From contig JAUPLV010000074.1 of the NCBI GenBank assembly GCA_030836725.1, positions 1-10,474 of the forward strand: a DNA stretch of 10,474 nucleotides, in the 5' to 3' direction. Origin of the DNA: Pseudomonadota bacterium. Its GTDB lineage: Bacteria; Pseudomonadota; Gammaproteobacteria; Burkholderiales; Thiobacillaceae. Made by a program: the position numbers and the translations under genes. Below are positions 6,740-10,474 of the stretch, piece after piece. How positions within the stretch are numbered: the stretch's first letter is position 1; the number at the start of each line of letters is the position of its first letter. Under the pieces are notes generated by a model. The model ran no database searches and was not told the origin of the DNA. It saw only the letters and a program-made list of their open reading frames with translations.

Positions 6740-7468
6740 CTAAAAGTCTCCCCACAGCGTCTGCATGGCCGCCAGCGCCGCCAGCGCGGCGGTCTCGGTG
6801 CGCAGCACGCGCGGCCCCAGCCGAACCGGGATGGCGCCGGCGGCATGCAGCGCGGCGATTTCGTCGGCCTCGAAGCCGCCTTCGGGGCCGGCTACCAGAC
6901 AATCCGCGACGGTCGGGGCGGGCAGGTCGGCCAGCCTCGACTCGGCCAGAGGCGACAGGAACAGCAGCCGTCCGTCCTTGTGCTGGCCTAGCCAGTGCGC
7001 CAGGGTCAGCGGCGTCGCCACCAGCGGCACCTGGTTGCGCCCGCACTGCTCGCAGGCGCTGGCCACCACGCCCTGCCAGTGCACGACGCGTTTGTCGGCC
7101 CGTTCGCCGGCCAGCTTGACCACGCTGCGCCTGGCGGAGATCGGCTGGATGGCCGACACGCCCAGTTCGACCGCTTTCTGCAGGGTGTAGTCCATCCGCT
7201 CGCCGCTCGAAATCCCCTGCGCCAGCATCACGCGGAGGCGCGATTCGCGCTCGACGTCGGCAAACCCGGTCACGCTGACCGCAACCTCGTCTTTGTGGAT
7301 GCGCTCGATGCGCGCGGCGTACTCGCCGCCGCGCCCGTTGAACAGGGTGATCGCATCGCCTTCCATCAGCCGCAGCGCCCGTGCGGCGTGGCGCGCCGGA
7401 CCGGGCGGCAGGCTGAAACGGGCGCCCGGCGCAAGCGGCTGGGCGAGATAGAAACGTGGCGTCGACAT
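6740..7468 (-). CDS. rsmE: 16S rRNA (uracil-1498-N3)-methyltransferase RsmE
   Basis: RsmE methylates N3 of U1498 in 16S rRNA using SAM, late in 30S subunit assembly. The 242-residue length matches the E. coli protein (243). The N-terminal PUA-like RNA-binding part spans about 1-70, and the C-terminal SPOUT knot methyltransferase about 75-240. The knot and SAM motifs are clear: GPEGGFEADEI (194-204) and LGPRVLRTETAAL (217-229), the most diagnostic stretch of the family. The ATG gives the expected N-terminus (MSTPRFYLAQ). No Shine-Dalgarno sequence precedes it, and a possible -10 element ends only seven bases upstream of the ATG, so the message may be leaderless. It diverges from the thioredoxin-fold gene and is followed by argA on the same strand after about 150 structured bases. 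Weak co-transcription with argA is possible. Confidence 0.95.
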   Translation of the reverse strand: MSTPRFYLAQPLAPGARFSLPPGPARHAARALRLMEGDAITLFNGRGGEYAARIERIHKDEVAVSVTGFADVERESRLRVMLAQGISSGERMDYTLQKAVELGVSAIQPISARRSVVKLAGERADKRVVHWQGVVASACEQCGRNQVPLVATPLTLAHWLGQHKDGRLLFLSPLAESRLADLPAPTVADCLVAGPEGGFEADEIAALHAAGAIPVRLGPRVLRTETAALAALAAMQTLWGDF

Positions 7469-7513
7469 GTTGGTATTATGCAGGTGTTGACCGGAAATTT
7501 TGTGGAGCGCGTC
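7469..7513. promoter_or_regulatory. 45-base divergent promoter region with overlapping -10 elements
   Basis: The gap between rsmE (minus) and the thioredoxin-fold gene (plus) must hold the rsmE start and probably both promoters. The plus strand has TATTAT at 7474-7479. The minus strand has CATAAT at 7480-7475, in the same bases. The plus promoter would start near 7486, giving a leader of about 28 bases with GGAG at 7504-7507 before the ATG. The minus promoter would start near 7468, at the rsmE ATG itself. No good -35 box was found for either direction, so this is tentative. Confidence 0.4.
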
Positions 7514-8074
7514 ATGGTTTCTCTCACCACCCCTGTCTGCGATTTTGGCTGGAAGGCCCCCGGCTTCAGCCTGCCCGGAGTCGACGGAAAAATGTGGACG
7601 CCGCGGGATGCGATGGGGCCGAACGGCTTGCTGGTGATGTTCATCTGCAACCATTGCCCCTATGTCAAAGCCATCCGCCCGCGCTTGGTGCGCGATCTGG
7701 CGGAACTTGGGCGCGACCATGGCATTCGGGCCATCGCCATCATGTCGAACGATCCGACCGAGTATGCCGAGGATTCGTTCGACAACATGAAGCGGCTGGC
7801 GGCGGAATTCGGCTTCCCTTTTCCCTATGTGATCGACGAGACGCAGGACGTGGCGAAAGCCTACGCTGCGGTGTGCACGCCGGACTTTTTCGGTTTCAAC
7901 CGAAATTTCGAACTGCAGTACCGCGGCCGCTTCGATGAATCGCGCAAGGAAACCGCGCCCGAGGGTGTGCGCCGCGACCTGTTCGAGGCGATGAAGGAAA
8001 TTGCCGCAACCCAGCGCGGCCCGTCCGAACAGATACCCAGCATGGGCTGCTCGATCAAGTGGAAGGAGGCGTGA
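7514..8074 (+). CDS. Thioredoxin-fold (AhpC/TSA-like) protein with CNHC motif
   Basis: This 186-residue cytoplasmic protein belongs to the thioredoxin-like superfamily, in the group usually annotated 'thioredoxin family protein' or 'AhpC/TSA family protein'. The redox motif CNHCPYV places cysteines at 45 and 48 after the first strand (LLVMFI). The conserved tail PSMGCSIKWK (175-184) is typical of the family, as is VCTPDFFGF (120-128). Further cysteines are at 9, 121 and 179. No signal peptide or membrane anchor is visible, which argues against a periplasmic ResA/TlpA role. The start at 7514 has GGAG six bases upstream. An in-frame ATG at 7478 would add 12 residues but lacks a ribosome-binding site. 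It is the first gene of a probable operon with the methyltransferase one base downstream. Disulphide reductase or peroxide-related activity is plausible; the true substrate is unknown. Confidence 0.88.
   Translation: MVSLTTPVCDFGWKAPGFSLPGVDGKMWTPRDAMGPNGLLVMFICNHCPYVKAIRPRLVRDLAELGRDHGIRAIAIMSNDPTEYAEDSFDNMKRLAAEFGFPFPYVIDETQDVAKAYAAVCTPDFFGFNRNFELQYRGRFDESRKETAPEGVRRDLFEAMKEIAATQRGPSEQIPSMGCSIKWKEA
8063..8069 (+). promoter_or_regulatory. Consensus Shine-Dalgarno for the methyltransferase
   Basis: AAGGAGG, a full match to the anti-Shine-Dalgarno complement, lies six bases before the ATG at 8076. It sits inside the last codons of the thioredoxin-fold gene. It decides the start against the frame that stays open further upstream (to 8001), and suggests strong translation of the second gene. 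Confidence 0.8.
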
Positions 8075-8075
8075 A

Positions 8076-8690
8076 ATGGCCGACCGTCGGCAGCATTGGG
8101 AAACGGTATACGGCAGCAAGGCGGTCGACCAGGTCAGCTGGTTCCAGCCGCACGCCGCCTCGTCGCTGCGCCTGATCGAGGAATGCGCGGGCAAGGATGC
8201 GCACATCATCGATGTCGGCGGCGGCGCCTCGGTGCTGGTGGACGACCTGCTCGACGCCGGTTATCGTAATCTGACCGTGCTCGACCTCGCCGAATCCGCG
8301 CTGGCGGCCAGCCGCGCGCGTCTTGGCGAACGCGCGCGATCCGTGCAGTGGATCGCTGCCGACATCATCCACGCCGAGTTGCCGGCCGCGCGCTACGATG
8401 TGTGGCACGACCGCGCGGTGTTTCATTTCCTGACCGACCCGGCTGACCGCGCACGCTATGTCGAGCAGATGCTGAAGAGCGTGAAACCCGGCGGGCGCGT
8501 GATCGTGGCCGCCTTCGGCCCCGGCGGGCCGCTGCAATGCTCGGGGCTGGACGTGGCGCGTTATGCTCCGGATGCGCTGCATGCCGAGTTCGGCGGCGAC
8601 TTCCGCCTGCTGGGGCACGAGACCGAAATCCACCGCACCCCGGCGGGCAAGGAGCAGGAATTTGTTTATAGCTATTACGTGCGCAGCTGA
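8076..8690 (+). CDS. Class I SAM-dependent methyltransferase, substrate unknown
   Basis: This 204-residue soluble protein has the Rossmann-fold class I methyltransferase signature. Motif I IIDVGGGASV (44-53) forms the SAM-binding glycine loop. The acidic end of strand 2 is at VLDLAESAL (68-76), an AADI acidic motif lies at 94-97, and motif IV is YDVWHDRAVFHFL (107-119). KPGGRVIVAAF (137-147) is the usual later strand. The N-terminus HWETVYGSKAVDQVSWFQP resembles a family of small methyltransferases in bacteria and eukaryotes that includes some protein-lysine methyltransferases, but this is not enough to name a substrate. Its ATG lies one base after the thioredoxin-fold stop codon, and the next gene starts two bases after its own stop, so it is the middle gene of a three-gene operon. 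Confidence is high for the fold and low for any function. Confidence 0.88.
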   Translation: MADRRQHWETVYGSKAVDQVSWFQPHAASSLRLIEECAGKDAHIIDVGGGASVLVDDLLDAGYRNLTVLDLAESALAASRARLGERARSVQWIAADIIHAELPAARYDVWHDRAVFHFLTDPADRARYVEQMLKSVKPGGRVIVAAFGPGGPLQCSGLDVARYAPDALHAEFGGDFRLLGHETEIHRTPAGKEQEFVYSYYVRS

Positions 8691-8692
8691 TC

Positions 8693-9475
8693 ATGCTTGA
8701 AGAAGTCAAGGCTCTGGTTCGGGAAGTCGCCCGGCGCGAGGTCACGCCGCGCTTTCTCAAGGTGGCGCACAGCCACAAGGTGGACGGCAGTCTGTTCACC
8801 GAGGCGGATTTCGAGACGCAGGCCGCGCTGGAGGCGGCGCTGCCGCTGATCAGGAACGCGCCGGTGCTGGGCGAGGAGATGACCGAGCAGCAGCAGCGCG
8901 ATGCCTGGGATGCCGGACGCGATGGATTGTGGTGCGTCGATCCGATCGACGGCACCTCCAACTTTGTCTCCGGCGTACCCTACTTCGCCGTCTCGGTTGC
9001 CTATCTCTACAAGGGCGAGCGCCAGCTCGGCGTGGTCTACGATCCCATTGCCGACGAAATGTTCAGCGCCGAGCGCGGCTGCGGCGCGCACCTCAACGGC
9101 ACCCCGCTGCCGCTGCGCCCCGCGGCCAAGGAACTCAGGCGCGCGCTCGCCGGAGTGGAAATGAAGCGCATCGACCGGGCGCTTGCCGGCCGCCTGGCGT
9201 CGTGGCCACCGTATGCCTCGCAGCGCAATTTCGGCGCCTCCACGCTGGACTGGTGTTATACCGCCGCCGGCCGTTTCGATATCTATGTCCACGGCGGCCA
9301 GAAACTGTGGGATTACGCTGCCGGCGCGCTGATCCTGGAGGAGGCGGGCGGCCGGCTGGCCAGCCTGTCGGGCAGCTTCGACATCGCCAATGTGTGGGAG
9401 CGGTCGGTGGTGGCCTCGGCCAGCCCCGAACTGTTCGTGCTGTGGCGCGACTGGCTGAAAGCGGCTGGCGCATAA
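8693..9475 (+). CDS. Inositol-monophosphatase-family phosphatase
   Basis: This 260-residue cytoplasmic protein belongs to the Mg2+-dependent, Li+-sensitive phosphatase superfamily (IMPase, CysQ, FBPase and relatives). The metal-site motifs are intact: GEE around 60-62, WCVDPIDGTSNF (80-91) with D83 and D86, and KLWDYAAGALILEEAGG (204-220) with D207. The TEAD segment (36-39) also fits. It differs clearly from E. coli SuhB as I remember it, so I give no gene symbol. Substrates in this family include inositol phosphates, histidinol phosphate, PAP and sugar bisphosphates, and the sequence does not choose among them. The ATG lies two bases after the methyltransferase stop codon with only a weak ribosome-binding site, so translation probably relies on coupling. 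It is the last gene of the thioredoxin-fold operon and is followed by a 244-base gap before transketolase. Confidence 0.9.
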   Translation: MLEEVKALVREVARREVTPRFLKVAHSHKVDGSLFTEADFETQAALEAALPLIRNAPVLGEEMTEQQQRDAWDAGRDGLWCVDPIDGTSNFVSGVPYFAVSVAYLYKGERQLGVVYDPIADEMFSAERGCGAHLNGTPLPLRPAAKELRRALAGVEMKRIDRALAGRLASWPPYASQRNFGASTLDWCYTAAGRFDIYVHGGQKLWDYAAGALILEEAGGRLASLSGSFDIANVWERSVVASASPELFVLWRDWLKAAGA

Positions 9476-9510
9476 GCCCGGCCATCGGCCAAATAAAAAG
9501 ATTTTTAGAT

Positions 9511-9528
9511 CGCAATCCGCCGCAATCC
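9511..9528. repeat. Direct repeat CGCAATCC spaced by one helical turn
   Basis: CGCAATCC occurs at 9511-9518 and again at 9521-9528, ten bases apart, upstream of transketolase. The spacing would place both copies on the same DNA face. It could be an activator site roughly 110-125 bases upstream of the proposed transketolase transcription start. The copies are short and may be chance. Confidence 0.25.
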
Positions 9529-9561
9529 TGATCCGCTGCGCGAGCTTTCCGTTTTAACCCC

Positions 9562-9582
9562 TTGCCGCGGCAATACTTTTTT
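9562..9582 (+). terminator. Possible weak terminator after the phosphatase gene
   Basis: TTGCCGCGGCAA (9562-9573) is a perfect palindrome that can form a four-base stem with a CGCG loop. It is followed by TAC and a run of six T (9577-9582). The stem is short for an intrinsic terminator, but the T-run and the place, 87 bases after the phosphatase stop and before the transketolase promoter, fit. It could instead be an operator palindrome. Confidence 0.35.
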
Positions 9583-9598
9583 CCGCATTGGAGCCGGC

Positions 9599-9628
9599 TT
9601 GCGAAACCCTGCCCTGCTGACGGATAAT
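9599..9628 (+). promoter_or_regulatory. Candidate sigma70-type promoter of transketolase
   Basis: TTGCGA (9599-9604) and GATAAT (9623-9628) are 18 bases apart and match the -35 and -10 consensus at four and five of six positions. Transcription would start near 9635 and leave a leader of about 85 bases. The site overlaps an inverted repeat, AAACCC (9604-9609) with GGGTTT (9631-9636), which ends in a T-run and could alternatively act as a terminator. Confidence 0.45.
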
Positions 9629-9719
9629 CGGGGTTTTTGCATATCCTGCCCAAGCTGTCGCTGCGTGACTTTCCTGGGTGGGGGTGCGACCGTCTTTTTA
9701 CTTAGCTGAAGGGAACGCA

Positions 9720-10474
9720 ATGCCAACCCGTAACGACCTGGCCAATGCCATCCGTGCGCTTGCAATGGATGCCGTCGAAAAAGCCAAATCCGGCCACCCC
9801 GGCGCCCCCATGGGCATGGCTGAAATCGCCGAAACGCTGTGGAATCACCACATGCGCCACAACCCCGCCAACCCCAAGTGGGCGGACCGTGACCGCTTCG
9901 TGCTGTCGAACGGCCACGGCTCGATGCTGATTTATTCGTTGCTGCACCTGACCGGCTACGACCTGTCGATGGACGACCTGAAGCAGTTCCGTCAGCTGCA
10001 TTCCAAGACCCCGGGCCACCCCGAGTACGGCTACGCGCCTGGCGTTGAAACCACCACCGGCCCGCTCGGTCAGGGCATCACCAATGCCGTCGGCATGGCG
10101 ATGGCTGAGAAGATTCTCGCCGCCGAATTCAACAAGCCCGGCCACAGCATCGTCGACCATCACACCTATGTGTTCATGGGCGACGGCTGCATGATGGAAG
10201 GCATTTCGCACGAAGCCTGCGCGCTCGCCGGCACCTGGAAACTGAACAAGCTGGTCGCCTTCTGGGACGACAACGGCATCTCCATCGACGGCCACATCGA
10301 GCACTGGTACACCGACGACACCGCCAAGCGTTTCGAAGCCTATGGCTGGAACGTGGTTGCCGGAGTCGACGGCCACGACGTGGTGGCCCTCGAAGCCGCC
10401 ATCCAGAAGGCCAAGGCCAGCAGCGACAAGCCCACCCTGATCTGCTGCAAGACCGTCATCGGCAAGGGCTCGCC
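9720..10474 (+). CDS. tkt: Transketolase, N-terminal part, cut by the window edge
   Basis: Transketolase moves two-carbon ketol units between sugar phosphates in the pentose phosphate pathway and, in autotrophs, in the Calvin cycle, using thiamine diphosphate and a divalent metal. The first 251 codons of about 660 are present, covering most of the cofactor-binding N-terminal domain. Diagnostic motifs are SGHPGAPMGMA (24-34), LSNGHGSML (62-70), PGHPEYGY (98-105), TTTGPLGQG (111-119) and the thiamine diphosphate motif GDGCMMEG (154-161) with the distal N185 in WDDNGISIDGH. The ATG has AAGGGA (9709-9714) five bases upstream, and the N-terminus matches the family. A 244-base gap with a candidate promoter precedes it, so it probably starts a new transcription unit; genes beyond the edge are unseen. 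No thiamine riboswitch is recognisable in the leader. Whether it belongs to a Calvin-cycle (cbb) cluster cannot be decided here. Confidence 0.97.
   Translation, partial: MPTRNDLANAIRALAMDAVEKAKSGHPGAPMGMAEIAETLWNHHMRHNPANPKWADRDRFVLSNGHGSMLIYSLLHLTGYDLSMDDLKQFRQLHSKTPGHPEYGYAPGVETTTGPLGQGITNAVGMAMAEKILAAEFNKPGHSIVDHHTYVFMGDGCMMEGISHEACALAGTWKLNKLVAFWDDNGISIDGHIEHWYTDDTAKRFEAYGWNVVAGVDGHDVVALEAAIQKAKASSDKPTLICCKTVIGKGS

Noticed and set aside
7469..8209. Upstream extension of the rsmE frame on the minus strand through the thioredoxin-fold gene
   Set aside because: The frame is open by chance. RsmE orthologues begin at the MSTPRFYLAQ residues, and the extension is antisense to a well-supported gene.
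9480..9506. Hairpin GGCC-ATC-GGCC followed by an A/T-rich stretch after the phosphatase gene
   Set aside because: The four-base stem is followed by A-rich sequence before the Ts, so it is a poorer terminator candidate than the palindrome with T-run at 9562-9582.
9635..9719. Riboswitch in the transketolase leader
   Set aside because: A thiamine riboswitch was considered because transketolase uses thiamine diphosphate, but I could not find its conserved core (CUGAGA-type) segments in the roughly 85-base leader.

Overview
The window looks like ordinary GC-rich chromosome from a proteobacterium, most likely a betaproteobacterium. That placement is my inference from the GC-rich codon use, the bifunctional kinase-fold/GNAT ArgA, RsmE and YbiT family sequences, and the PhnD-like binding-protein family. 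I see no insertion sequences, phage genes, tRNA or rRNA genes, CRISPR arrays or attachment sites. Nine protein genes fill nearly all the sequence, and no gene-free stretch exceeds about 245 bases.

Layout. From the left edge to 7468 every gene is on the minus strand. Read in the direction of transcription these are rsmE (16S rRNA m3U1498 methyltransferase), argA (N-acetylglutamate synthase), a secreted PhnD-type periplasmic binding protein, a membrane HAMP-PAS-PAS-GGDEF-EAL cyclic-di-GMP protein, and a YbiT-type ABC-F ATPase that runs off the left edge with about 36 residues missing. From 7514 to the right edge every gene is on the plus strand: a CNHC-type thioredoxin-fold protein, a class I SAM methyltransferase, an inositol-monophosphatase-family phosphatase, and the first 251 codons of transketolase. 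The two halves diverge from a 45-base gap at 7469-7513.

How the genes work together. argA, the binding protein and the GGDEF-EAL protein form a tight cluster (13-base gap, then a 4-base ATGA overlap) and are probably one operon. No ABC permease or transport ATPase is nearby, so the binding protein more likely feeds ligand information to the GGDEF-EAL sensor than takes part in transport. This is the most interesting feature of the window: a candidate periplasmic sensing module for cyclic-di-GMP, attached to the first enzyme of arginine synthesis. The thioredoxin-fold, methyltransferase and phosphatase genes are 1 and 2 bases apart and are also probably co-transcribed, though their substrates are unknown. 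Transketolase has its own leader and a candidate promoter.

The intergenic regions hold several structured elements: two competing hairpins just before the ybiT ribosome-binding site, a large nested inverted repeat and a tandem 14-base repeat upstream of argA, an AU-rich hairpin over the argA start codon, and overlapping -10 elements between rsmE and the thioredoxin-fold gene. All were found by eye and none has been tested for conservation or function.
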